Below are positions 25,801 to 36,676 of a DNA stretch of 64,000 nucleotides, one piece after another. Position numbers and translations under genes: made by a program. Source of the stretch: Saxidomus purpurata (taxonomy: Eukaryota; Mollusca; Bivalvia; Venerida; Veneridae); assembly GCA_022818135.1 (NCBI GenBank), contig JAFMSR010000003.1, positions 38,347,333-38,411,332 on the forward strand, given 5' to 3'. Within the stretch, counting starts at the first letter, position 1, and every line of letters starts with the position of its first letter. The notes under the pieces are model-generated. The model worked only from the letters and a program-made list of their open reading frames with translations. It ran no database searches and was not told the origin of the DNA.

Positions 25801-26184
25801 TTATGTGAGAAAGTTTGAAATTTTTAAAGAAGAAAATAGTTATAGTACTGGTCCTTACCAGGAATTATCGTAAGATTAACTGTCCGCCTGTAAATAAACG
25901 TACATGTAACTCAAATGTATTTCCTTCGACGTAGATCTTTTTTCTAGACTAAGTAATAAATACAAAGTCGGAATATTTAATATAAAGTATACATTGTACT
26001 GAGCACTTGAGCATGGCTTACAACGTCATTTTTTCACCATTGTAAACATCAACACATTTCTTTAATATCATCATGAAAATTAATGATCGATTGCATTCCT
26101 ATCTAGCACGTTCACGATAAAACAGTCGTATGGTACATGTAACTTATACCATAAAACACAACATTAAACAGAAACTGCTTACAC

Positions 26185-26285
26185 ATTGATGGGCGACCAG
26201 TATCGATCCAGACCAGCCTGCTTGCATGGTTGCAAAGTCCATTATGTTGGTTTTCCCATGACGCGGCTCAATTTTTGTTATTTTA
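26185..26285. repeat. Fragment of a dispersed repeat
   Basis: The stretch GGGCGACCAGTATCGATCC, AGACCAGCCTGC, ATGTTGGTTTTCCCATG and CGCGGCTCA reads like a repeat I associate with bivalve genomes. That recognition is from memory and there is no second copy in this window. Confidence 0.4.
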
Positions 26286-27389
26286 TTACACTGGATCATG
26301 CAAAACAGACGAAGGGTAGGTACATGTATTTCAAAATGAATGAATCACAGTATAATATTGTAAATAATCATAGTAATCAATCAATAATTTCATTCAACGA
26401 TAGTTAGGAAATCTGTCTATTGAAACACTGTTGAAAAGGTGGTTTAAGACGAAACTATTTTGCTACTAGCTTAAAATCATCTAAATTGTCGGTGCATTTT
26501 AACAGTCTATTTCGCATGTTCAACTATATTAACAAATGCACACCACGATGCTTCCCTGAATATGGCACTGATATGGTATATTTCACAATTATCGATAATA
26601 TTTCACAATTATCGCCAATAGCTCTTTTTTACATAAATTCTATCATCTGTAAACTCCCAACTGCGTAGTATCTTCGTGACTTCGCTACTTTCGATTTTGG
26701 AGTGAAACATACTAGTATCGTAACCGCGTAGGTAACCAGACAGGCATTCCGTCTGTTATCAGAACCTACATTTTCATTAAATAACCGATGAAATGGCGTT
26801 TATAAATGCAATGTAGGTAAAGTATTGCCAGTATAAATGGTATATATTTCCCCCAAATTAAACATGTATAGATAATTACACCACTGGCTTCCGGCGCTAA
26901 GCTACTGACCGCGCTAAATCATGAATAGAAGCTTCTTCATAAGGGATTTGGAAGTGTTGACGGCAGTGCCGTCAACATTCCAAACCTATGACGTGGTCAT
27001 TCATGGAGTACCGGTAGGGGGAAAGGCTTGAACACTCAACTGACATTACTCCAATATTCTACTAAATGCATTGTATATTCCTAAAGTTTTGAACTATAAA
27101 TCTATGTTCAATCCCGAACAACTCCAGTGCTTTGGCGATTTGATTGCACTTTTGTTTATGTAATACACCTGTTTCATTTATCTTTTGGTGAGGCCGATTA
27201 TCTCGTCTGAACTTGCACATCACCTGTTGTGAACCCGTTCTTTATCGCGTGACACGTTTTTCGAGAATCTTCTGTAGACAGTGTACTACATTTTCACTAA
27301 TCCTAATATCTGTTACAAACTTATAGTACATGTATTTGTTTTGTATTTGCTATATAACGAAATGAACATATTTTTTATACATTATAAAA
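26286..27389. other. Intergenic with one perfect hairpin
   Basis: Only the hairpin at 26947-26984 stands out. No coding exon supported. Confidence 0.5.
26947..26984. repeat. Near-perfect hairpin, 17 bp stem
   Basis: TTTGGAAGTGTTGACGGC, a 3-base loop, and its complement. A looser outer inverted repeat (CATGAAT at about 26922 and ATTCATG at about 27000) encloses it, so it may be the core of a longer palindrome. Confidence 0.85.
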
Positions 27390-27575
27390 AGTTAGTTCGT
27401 ACTAATTTATTTAAGCTCGATTGTGAAGAAAGCTTGCAGCTTATCGAGTCACTCTCGACTCCGCTTCCTGGAAAAACCCAGCACTGGTATCATGTGAGGA
27501 GGTACGATCGTGACCCCAGTGGGGCTCGAACTCGCAACCTCCGGGATGAGCGGCAGATACCTTAACCTCTACAAA
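27390..27575 (-). mobile_element. tRNA-derived SINE
   Basis: On the minus strand a tRNA-like head (AGGTTAAGGTATCTGCCGC, then GGTTGCGAGTTCGAGCCCC) leads to a tail ending at about 27390 that is shared with 4150-4232. Head and tail at opposite ends and a second tail copy support a real SINE. Confidence 0.7.
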
Positions 27576-28204
27576 ACCGTTTTAAAAAGTTATGTGATAG
27601 AATTCAAAGCATTATTATTATAACTCCCAGTCAGTTGTATGTTCAATTTCAAAAGAGAGGCACGGATATTTTCAGTCCTTCAAAGGATGATTAGAAAGGG
27701 TTGTTTGTAGATATAGCTTTTTGAAGTATCCTCATGGATCAAAGTAAAGTTGGCTTCTGTTAAGCAGGAAATTAACCCACATTTTGAATAATTTTCTTCA
27801 AGAATAAGATAAACTCAATATTAACGATTGCATCGTCCTTTTAAAATCAAGATATATAGAGAGACACATAATTAACTTATGCAGACTCAATATGTACATT
27901 ATGAAACGCAAAATTAATGAAAACTCTTCAATGTTACATTATTCAGAAATGTTTTCATTCTCATACAAATGTTTAATATCTTTAAGCTGCACAAGGTGTT
28001 AGATATAAACGATGTTCATTGCTTCATAAACTTGTATAAAACAGTTCATAACTGTCAGAAACAAAAAAGTGTCTTTACAAGAACTATCTTTAAAAAAGAT
28101 GGTCGGCGCAATTTCGTTTATATGAAAGCTAGATTTTATAGTTAAAACACTGTTAAAGTTTTATACAGTCAGATGGCGCCAAATGCCACAGAGTGATAAA
28201 AAAA
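27576..28204. other. Intergenic, nothing recognised
   Basis: AT-rich, no exon or repeat supported. Confidence 0.5.
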
Positions 28205-28335
28205 TTGGCATCCTGATCGGGACGCGGATCCAGGGCCTTTGTCTTCAATGGTTGTACGAGCAAACGCTTTCCCGACTGAGCTAAATTTTCTAGAAGTACC
28301 TCAATTTTTGAATGAAGAAGGACGCATATTTTCAA
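28205..28335 (-). repeat. tRNA-like SINE remnant
   Basis: On the minus strand AATTTAGCTCAGTCGGGAAA is A-box-like and CCCTGGATCCGCGTCCCG a worn B-box region. The adjoining GAAGTACCTCAATTTTTGAA and GGACGCATATTTTC match 10030-10070. Confidence 0.5.
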
Positions 28336-29199
28336 TCTATATAGTGCTTAAATCTCCATGCACCATTTGCACCTTTTATTAAATAAAGCGGGCCGCAATT
28401 AAGGAGTTTAGTTTGCGGACATGGCTTTGATTTACATATTTGTCGCCCCGAAGGACAAGGATGTAGAAAAATTACGTGTTTAATTTTAATTTTTAACGAA
28501 GCTTTCCATAGACTCGCGTCTGTTTGCCACAATGATTCCAAAAATAGGTGAAAACGAAGCTTACGCAATAAAAAATATAACAATATTTCGCAATTGTAAC
28601 CGATGTTATGAAACTTCTATTTACGTATCCACCCGTCATCAAATAAATAGTTTAAACATAGTTTACTTTCAAACAATGGTTTCAATTTACATAGTTAATA
28701 TATTTGCACAATACGTAATTTACATGTATGAAAATGATCAGAGCCGAAAGCTAAAGCGTATAAATATCTTCTCCTATATATGTCTTACTTCTTATAGATG
28801 CAGCATGGCAGTGTTTAAGATCTAGTCTAAAATATACCAAAAATTACTAATTGCCCGACAGTGTATAATTAACAAGAAGCTGTTTAACTGAAAAAAACTA
28901 TCTCTTTTTTTGGAATACAAGTCTTGTAGAAAGAATTTTAAATTAATTTTACCTCTCAAACATAGTATTGCTTAACATCCATTTATTGGGAACTAAGTAG
29001 TTATGAAAGTGAAAACTATTCAAATCAAAATTTAACAGCCATTGAAATGTCGCCATAGAGATGTGTCATTCGTGGTATAAGAATATATAGTTTATATAAT
29101 AATTTGGTGTTTTCATCAGGGATAACTTATCAAGGGCTATCTACAAATTTACCTCTCTTTCCAACATCTGAACACTAAGAATCTTACAGCCACAAAAGG
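28336..29199. other. 3' flank of the sulfotransferase gene
   Basis: No other gene seen between the SINE remnant and the poly(A) signal. Confidence 0.5.
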
Positions 29200-29205
29200 T
29201 TTATT
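29200..29205 (-). promoter_or_regulatory. Poly(A) signal AATAAA of the sulfotransferase gene
   Basis: AATAAA on the minus strand lies about 39 nt after the stop codon at 29244, a suitable distance for the 3' end of a short 3' UTR. Confidence 0.45.
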
Positions 29206-29243
29206 TATAGAACTATGACCCGCTAAACAAAAGAAAATGGAAT

Positions 29244-32200
29244 TTATAAAGCAAATTCATTTTCGGGTATGTCAGTTGTTATATTTGTCTTAAGAATATA
29301 GCTTTTAAAAGTATCAGTATTTTTCGGAGTTTTTAAAACCTTCGAATAAACAGAGCTAATTTTTGCGTTAATGCGTTTCTTCATTGTATCGTCAAACAAG
29401 TTTGTTTTAGTAAGCCATGCTGGTTTAATAGCTCTATAATACATATCGCTTTGCGTGTGGACAAGGCAATATAAGTTCTGTAAAGTCACATTCCTGTTGA
29501 GAAAATTCATAACTTTGTACATTTCAAACATTGTGTTAGCTTTCAGGCGTTCGTAGTACAGGACATGAACTGGACGGTCGTAAAGGGTCATCCAGTAGAG
29601 CGCCATGTTACCCCATCTCTCGTTATTTACAAACTTCTTCCAACCTGAAAATATACGGTTTCATTTTAAACAGTTTTGTTATGTACTCGATTATTTCGAA
29701 GTTCTTTTAAACATTTTTAGCAGTTGTAAAATAGAGTTAGTCTACAAAGCTTCTTGTATACAGAACTTGAACAATTACAAATTATTTTGTCCTTATTTTT
29801 GCACCAAAAGTTTGTTCTTCTGAAGCAAAAAAGTTGAATCTTTAAAAACAAAATGAAAAGTTAACTTTTATCTAACCACTCACCAATCATTTTTCTTAAA
29901 GTAGATTTATAGCATTTTTGGAAGACTTCTATTTTCCTTAAAAAAATTCATAACCGAAAACACTGTAAATGTTCAATGTAAACATGTATTTATTTTCTAT
30001 CGTGATGAAATTCGGTCTACTGTCAATTTTTGGATACAAATTGTGTAAAATAACTTGAAAGTAAATTCAAAATACATTGAATGCTTCGTTAAAAGAATAT
30101 GTGCTTAATGAACACAACCATATTTAAATAAACGAAGTCTTTAAATATTTGCGAGCAGTACCATGAAGATATAACTTGCAAATAATGATAACACTTACTT
30201 GGGGAAAAGCTGAATGATACTTAATACTAAAAAAGGTCAGCAATTAATAAAAGTAAATAAGATAGTAAAGTGTCTAGAGTTGGCAGTTGTTTGCAGTTAT
30301 ATAACTAAACCAAAAGAGAATCAATTAAGGAACACACAGAATTGTCTTATAATAATGATACAAACCTAAACGAAGGCAAATTATCAAAATACGGAGTAAT
30401 GTTTCAAGTTTATTAACAAAATAAAATTGTAAAATTGGTTCTGATTGGTAGCAGAACAGCAGTTGCAGGTAACGAAATAGTATCTACTGACATGTGTTTC
30501 GTAACTTATGAAATAACAATCAAGAGAAACTTAGCAAACATACTGTTACTAGTAAATTCTTCCCGGCTTGCAAATCGTACTTTACCACCCTTTATGCGAT
30601 TGAATTCTGCCATGAGTGCGTCGTAAGGATTTCTCAAAATAAAAATTGCTTTTGAAAATTTAATATCTTGCGGACAACCCGCACGCTTGACACCATCGTG
30701 CGATTTGTGTGTTTTTGCGATGAAAACTCCAGCTTTGGTAGGGCATCGCTTTGATCCTTCGAAGTTAGACATGTTGTCTTTGTATATGCTGCCCGTATGT
30801 ATACCTGAAAAAAGTAGAAAAAAGTAAAAGAAAAAAAAGTAGATAAACAACCAAAAATGGAATACCTCATGCCCTTCAAAGTATCTTTCTTAATTTCACT
30901 GAATTCCATGGGCTTCATTTGTAGTTTCTGTCATATATTTTGATATCGTGTATGTAAAATGTGATATTCCGCGTTACATTGTGGACAACAAACATACTTC
31001 GAAAAGAAATCATTTCTTGTGAAAATACAAATTAAATAAAAGCTTCAGGATGCATACAAGACAAAATTAATGATAATGACCCTTTAAGGACCGTGCCTTT
31101 GCCAGGCATGATTAAATAAGTCCTTATACTGTATATGCTAGTTGTGTGCTTGTTTGTTTAAAAGTATTAATTGAAGCATTGAAATACTGATGCAAAGGAG
31201 ATTTCGAGTGATTTCTGCTTGTGAAAACTGAGGTAGGATAAGGATAAAGTGCTAAAGCAGAAACTAGGGTAGGATAAGGCGCTAAAGCAGACACTGAGGT
31301 AGGATAAGGCGCTAAAGCAGAAACTGAGGTAAGATAAGGTGCTAAAGCAGACACTGAGATAGGATAAGGTGCTAAAGCAGAAACTGAGGTAGGATAAGGC
31401 GCTAAAGCAGAAACTGAGGTAAGATAAGGCGCTAAAGCAGACACTGAGATAGGATAAGGTGCTAAAGTAGAAACTGAGGTAGGATAAGGCGCTAAAGCAG
31501 AAACTGAGGTAGGATAGGGCGCTAGAGCAGAAACTGAGGTAAGATAAGGCGCTAAAGCAGACACTGAGATAGGATAAGGTGCTTAAGCAGAAACTGAGGT
31601 AGGATAAGGCGCTAAAGCAAAAACTGATATAGGATAAGGCGCTCAAGCAGAAACTGAGGTAGACAAGGATAAGGCAGTTAAGCAGACACTGAGGTAGGAT
31701 AAGGCGCTAAAGCAGAAAGTGAGATAGGATAGGGCGCTAAAGCATAAACTGAGATAGGATAAGGCGCTAAAGCAGACACTGTGATAGGATAAGGTGCTAA
31801 AGTAGAAACTGAGGTAGAATAAGGCGCTAAAGCAGACACTGTGATAGGATAAGGTGCTAAAGTAGAAACTGAGGTAGGATAAGGCGCTAAAGCAGACACT
31901 GAGATAGGACAAGGTGCTAAAGCAGAATCTGAGGCAGGATAAGGATAAGGCGCTAAAGCAGACACTGAGGTAGGATAAAGCGCTAAAGCAGAAACTGAGT
32001 TAGGATAAGGCGCTAAAAATAACAACTTTTGGTGTTCACGAGTGAAATTATCGTGATATTACATCGATACCAACAACTTTTCTGTTTATTTTATGTCTAA
32101 AACTCTACTTTTGTTGGGTTAATTTCAATCGCAAAGATGACGTCATTTTAACGACGTCATCGTCATATAGTTTCCGGCGTTCAGTACGCTTGGTATACTT

Positions 32201-35200
32201 ATTGGGTATCCGGGTAACAGATTTTGATAATTTTCACTGAGTGGTCAGTGATTTTCTCGGGATATAATTCACCGTTATATTTCGATAAACCACCGAAAAA
32301 CATAAAATAACTCGCACTTCTACACTATTAAATCAAACATTTAGATAGAAATGTATTCAGAAGTGTCAAATTATTTTCATCATTTAATACGTTTTCTTTC
32401 AATTGTCGTTTTAAGAGTGTACCTGTCGTTCTCACATGATATACCTTGAGGTTTCACACATGATGTACCAAACGAGGTTTCATTGTCAAATATTCTGCTG
32501 CTTAAAATTTCATAAATACATAATGAAATCATTCAAACGTAAAATATGGCAGTTTGGAAATGGTTACTATGATAAGCTTCGGTAGGACGTTTCTTCGTTT
32601 AATTGGGATTCTCTATACCACGACGACATTGATATTCATGCTTGTAACGTAACTAAATAGATCTTAACCCTCTCTGAGTGTTCAATTCAAAATAAAATCA
32701 TAACAGTTCGTCAAAAGGATCCGCCATGGATGTACAATGACTCATGTCATTTGTACTGTTGTTCTTAAAGATCTTCTATTTCTGAGCATGTACATGCGCA
32801 CCGGAAGGCGATAGTACGATGATGATAACGCGACAGTACGATGATGATAACGCGACAGTACAATAATGATAACGCGCCAGAACGATAATGACAGCGCGAC
32901 AGTTCGATGATGATAACGCGACTGTACGATAATGATAACGCGCCAGTACGATAATGATAACGCGACAGTACGCTAATGATAACGCGCCATTACGATAATG
33001 ATAACGCGACAAAGTGATAATGATAACACGACAGTACGATAATGATAACGCAGTAGTACGACATATCGGATAATTGTTGGTTTCGGTGTAAAATCACTTT
33101 ATAATTTCACCGGGTGGGCACCAAAAGCTTTTGGTGTTCACGAGTGAAATTATCGTGATATTACATCGATACCAACACTTTTTCTGTTTATCTTATGTTT
33201 GAAACTTTACTTTTGTTGGGTTTATTTCAATAAAATGTCGAAAATTGCGGGAAACGTAATCAGAAAGCATCGCAAAGATGACATCATTTTAACGACGCCA
33301 TCGTCATATAGTTCCCGGCATTCATTACGCTCGGTATACTTTTTGACGTTAATCCGGGTAATAGATTTTGATAATTTTCACTGAGTGGCCAGTGAGTTTA
33401 TCGGGTATATTTCGATAAACCACCGAAAAACATAAAATAAAATAGGGCTATTAGTATAGTAACGTGATCCAGCATGCCGGATTTGCTCGAGTCGTGCGTC
33501 GGATCATACGAGTGCGTAGCACGAGTATGATCCGACCTCGACGAGAGCCAGTCCGGCATATGGATCACATTACTATACTAATAACCCTTTTTTTATATAC
33601 ATTTTAACACTTGTCTGCGCGATAAACTAAACTAAAATGACATGCTAAGCATAAAATTGAAGGAAAACCCTTTTTAGCGCGCAATATACGTAGTGTGCGA
33701 CGTCAATTATTGACGTCATCGCATTTATACAAATAGTAACGACCCAATCAAAAGGGACATTATTAACGTTATGTGCATTTTAGTTCCAATTGAATGCACT
33801 CTTACAAATTATGCCGCGCTATTTGTATTGCACGTACATACAATACGGATTTTTTTTCTGCGGGCCATATTTTATGGTTGAAAATAGGCTGTATTTTTTA
33901 CATAATATTTATAGGTACATGTATATAATAAAGCACGTTATTACGATGGTGAAAACACGATAGATCGCATTATCATCGTCGTACTATCGTATTTTCGCGT
34001 TTTCGTTATCGTAATTTCGCGTTATCATCATCTTGTTATCGCGTTTTCATAACTAAGTTTCGTGATCGTACTATGGAGTATCGCGTTTCAGATCAACACA
34101 TTTAAAGGCGATGGCCCTAACGGAATTCCGTAAGTATTCGGGTAAAACGGTATTCGTAAGTATTTTGCAAAACGGGTTCAGTGAACTCAGGAAAGAAACA
34201 ACCCTTCCTACCTGCCCTGGTTTTAAAGAGGCGTAGTCTACAACTAACTGATTATTTTTCAAAATGATAAATGCTTTTTTCAAGAAAAACATATAATGGG
34301 AAACGCGTTGTATCTGCACAACAAACGTCTTCTTTTGCTAATAGACCGCATTAATGTGTTGTTTTTTTTCCGGCGCAGCCGTATTAAGCTCGCTTTTGAC
34401 CGGAAGTTTGGAACTCTTTAACCGCCAATGAAATGACAAGTAGAATGTATTACGGATGTGACGTCATAATTGTTTGTATAATGATACATTTATTCTGAAG
34501 AAGGCTTTACAGCCGAAACATGTCGATAAATGTTTAAGTTATTAGTGGGTTGATTTTCTTTTTCCAGTTTATAAGTAGAATGTATAACATTTTTGGAAAT
34601 GAGATATTTACGATGTAAGGCACCTTCTAATTGGATAATACCGAATGAGAATAGACAATAAAATACTTTTGCGTTATCAGTCTTTCTTGAATGGGTTGAT
34701 AATTTAAGTACGTAAGTAATTCATATCTAACCTCCAAATTAAAATTAATTATAAGTGTAGAGTATTTATACTTTCTCGGCCAGGGAATAACGGTCATTAA
34801 CTCTAGTAGCATATTTATAAGAAAAACAAGGAATAAGTTTCTTTGCCTGATACACATTTAGCGATAGATATTTAATTACTATTGGAGACCTAATTGACAA
34901 GTTTCCTGTTAGCTCAGTCGGGAAAGCATTAGGTTTAACAACGGAAGGTACATGGGTTCGAATCCCGGTCAATGTTCTATTTTAATCACCATATGACATT
35001 TTGCGCCTCCCGACTGAATAAAATTAATTTTTACTATAGAAATCTAGCTAAAAATCGCTTTCATATACTAAAAATTGCGCCGACTATCTTTTTAAAAGGT
35101 AGTTCTTGTTATAGAATCTTTAAGATTTTTCTTTACATAAGCGTATTTATGAAAATTTGCTAAGTTATTTAAAAGCATCTATAGTTTCAGAATATGCTTC

Positions 35201-36042
35201 TTTAAGCGTATCAGAACTAACAGAATACAAACATGTATGTAATCTTGAATAATCTGACCAGAATAAATGATCAAAAGAGTGAATCAAAAAAATATACCTG
35301 TTATAGATTCTAAAAGAACTCGCACCCACGTGTTTCCGGATCCTGGAAAACTGGCTAATGCAACTAACGGACCAGACTCATTTAAAAATGTGGTGTTTGT
35401 CTTTGGACAGATCGTATTTCCTACTGCTCCTTCTAATAACTGTATGTCGAAAATTGATTCTATGCTCGCATGGTCCGTTTGGAAACAAGATTGTGTTAAC
35501 GATAGCATTAACTTTTCATCCAGGAATATATTCCAGTACTGCAGAAGTAACGTTCTACAGTCCGCATATTTAATGGAAATAGAGCTTTCATTCAGTTCTT
35601 CTGTATATTCCATGTGGATTGAGTTTTTATTCTGCGTTTCCGTATGTTCCATGGGGGTGGAGTTTTTATTCTGCGTTTCCGTATATTCCATGGGGGTGGA
35701 GTTTTTATTCTGCGTTTTCGTATATTCCATTGGGCTGGAGTTTTTATTCTTCGCTTCAGTATATTCCATGGGGGTGGAGTTTTTATTCTGCGTTTCCGTA
35801 TATTCCATGGGGGTGGAGTTTTTATTCTGCGTTTTCGTATATTCCATAGATATAGACTTTTTATTCTGTGTTTCCGTATATTCCTTTGGGATTGAGATTT
35901 TATTTGGTGTTTCTTCTTTGAAGTACATGTAATTAATAAAATATTGCACGTTTCCCATTATCATGTTGCTTACTAAATATTTTCTTTCAATAATAACCAA
36001 CAAAAACAATGTTGATAAAATCAGAGAATGGCATCTTTTCAT
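29244..36042 (-). CDS. WSCD-like Golgi sulfotransferase with repeat stem, complete, 3 exons
   Basis: The product is a type II membrane sulfotransferase that should move sulfate from PAPS to a glycan. Exons are 35298-36042, 30544-30804 and 29244-29644, all GT-AG with matching phase, 1407 nt (468 aa). Residues about 5-19 are a signal anchor. Residues about 50-155 are 13-residue tandem repeats. The catalytic domain runs from about 225 to the end, with the 5'-phosphosulfate loop FPGSGNTW (232-239), a KTHKSH stretch (279-284) and the 3'-phosphate motif ILRNPY (304-309). The order and wording match the C-terminal domain of WSCD1/2 (sialate O-sulfotransferases), but no cysteine-rich WSC domain is present. 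An in-frame TAA two codons upstream fixes the start. Intron 1 is 4.5 kb and full of repeats. The acceptor glycan is unknown. Confidence 0.92.
31222..32018. repeat. 30 bp minisatellite, about 26 copies
   Basis: Consensus unit GCTAAAGCAGAAACTGAGGT plus AGGATAAGGC. Some units carry ACACTGAGATAGGAT variants, giving a two-type alternation. Because 30 is divisible by 3, two minus-strand frames stay open for long stretches (SALAPYPTSV and SYLSFCFSAL type). They are intronic and have no gene structure. Confidence 0.95.
32026..32310. repeat. Copy 1 of a 0.3 kb dispersed segment
   Basis: CTTTTGGTGTTCACGAGTGA through CACCGAAAAACATAAAATAA matches 33128-33440 with substitutions and small indels. It corresponds to the right half and flank of the palindrome at 33074-33181. 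Confidence 0.85.
32805..33058. repeat. 22 bp minisatellite, about 11 copies
   Basis: Unit CGCGACAGTACGATGATGAT plus AA, with GCCAG and AATGATAA variants. An inverted, decayed relative lies at about 33960-34085 (CGCGTTATCATCATC). Confidence 0.95.
33074..33181. repeat. Palindrome, about 108 bp, no loop
   Basis: The centre is CACCAAAAGCTTTTGGTG (33119-33136, a perfect palindrome). The arms continue outwards through TAATTTCAC / GTGAAATTA and TTGGTTTCGGTGTAAAA / its complement with mismatches. Confidence 0.85.
33128..33440. repeat. Copy 2 of the 0.3 kb dispersed segment
   Basis: Same order of landmarks as 32026-32310, plus an extra stretch near 33230-33270. Confidence 0.85.
33445..33587. repeat. 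Long imperfect palindrome, about 143 bp
   Basis: Outer arms GGGCTATTAGTATAGTAACG and the complement CATTACTATACTAATAACCC; inner arms GTCGGATCATACGAG and its complement around a CGTAG tip. Confidence 0.92.
33955..34090. repeat. Inverted, decayed relative of the 22 bp minisatellite
   Basis: GCATTATCATCGTCGTACTA, CGTTATCGTAATTTCGCG and TTATCATCATCTTG are the complement of the 22 bp unit with changes. Confidence 0.7.
34495..34519 (+). ncRNA. Hammerhead-like ribozyme core, degenerate
   Basis: CTGAAGA, then AGGCTTTACAGCC (GGCT/AGCC stem), then GAAAC, reproduces the order CUGAUGA - stem II - GAAA of hammerhead ribozymes with one change in the invariant core. Related cores occur in Penelope-like retroelements and retrozymes. 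Stems I and III were not established, so this may be a dead remnant or chance. Confidence 0.35.
34905..34976 (+). repeat. tRNA-like sequence (SINE head)
   Basis: CCTGTTAGCTCAGTCGGGAA has an A-box-like arm and ATGGGTTCGAATCCCGGTCA a near-perfect B box. The acceptor ends do not pair, so it is not a working tRNA. Confidence 0.6.
35586..35935 (-). repeat. 39 bp coding minisatellite in the sulfotransferase stem
   Basis: Eight full 13-residue units follow one another in frame, consensus MEYTETQNKNSTP, with the edge units more diverged. Most units carry an N-S-T or N-S-S glycosylation site plus Ser/Thr/Pro, so the region is likely an extended, heavily glycosylated stem between the membrane anchor and the catalytic domain. 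The period of 39 bp keeps the frame when copy number changes. Plus-strand reading frames over this stretch are a by-product of the same periodicity. Confidence 0.9.
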
Positions 36043-36517
36043 GTTTTACCGATAAAAGTAAATACAATTGATTGTAAAATTCCGCTTGTTTCGATTCAAT
36101 AGCAGTAAAGTCTTGAATATTAGAAAATTGACAATTGTAATTATTTTTTCATTATGATTTCTTTTGACAATTCAAGCAACACTTACGATCCGTTTTATTC
36201 TAAACCATTTAGCAATGACTGATAGACAAGTGTATTAGACACTCACTGACATCACAAGAAATAGCGCACGCAATTGTCTGCTTTGCAAAAATCCCTATCA
36301 GGAATGGTCCGTGCGATTTCTTCCTTGGAGTGAAACTGAAAATATAACAGTGCATAAGTTCTTCTATTATTGTTTTAGGGAGTGTCGATTACTGTCGAGT
36401 CTGCAGACGATGGTGAAAACAATCAGCGCCTGGAAATGTTTGAATAAGTCAATACATATATATAGTAATTATGTATCATAGTTGATTATCTTCTATTCTA
36501 ACACTACTGATTACCCT

Positions 36518-36559
<42 letters not shown>

Positions 36560-36614
36560 CGCGGCGCCCCCCCCCCCCCCCCGGGGGGGGGGGGGGCGCG
36601 GGGGCGCCGCCCCC

Positions 36615-36676
<62 letters not shown>

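Larger units (their letters stand above)
30805..35297 (-). other. Intron 1 of the sulfotransferase gene, repeat-rich
   Basis: A 4.5 kb intron bounded by GTATAT and TTTCAG. It holds the 30 bp and 22 bp minisatellites, two long palindromes, a duplicated 0.3 kb segment, a hammerhead-like motif and a SINE head, listed separately. Confidence 0.85.

Noticed and set aside
31124..32025. Long minus-strand frames of SALAPYPTSV or SYLSFCFSAL repeats, like a secreted repeat protein
   Set aside because: They are read-through of the 30 bp minisatellite in an intron; two frames are open at once and there is no splice or start context.
34905..34976. Working tRNA gene
   Set aside because: B box is good but there is no acceptor stem; best read as a SINE head.
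35267..35932. 221-codon plus-strand frame over the repeat stem, with SMGVEFLFCVSVY units
   Set aside because: Antisense shadow of sulfotransferase exon 1; the minus strand carries the catalytic motif, splice sites and the continuing exons.
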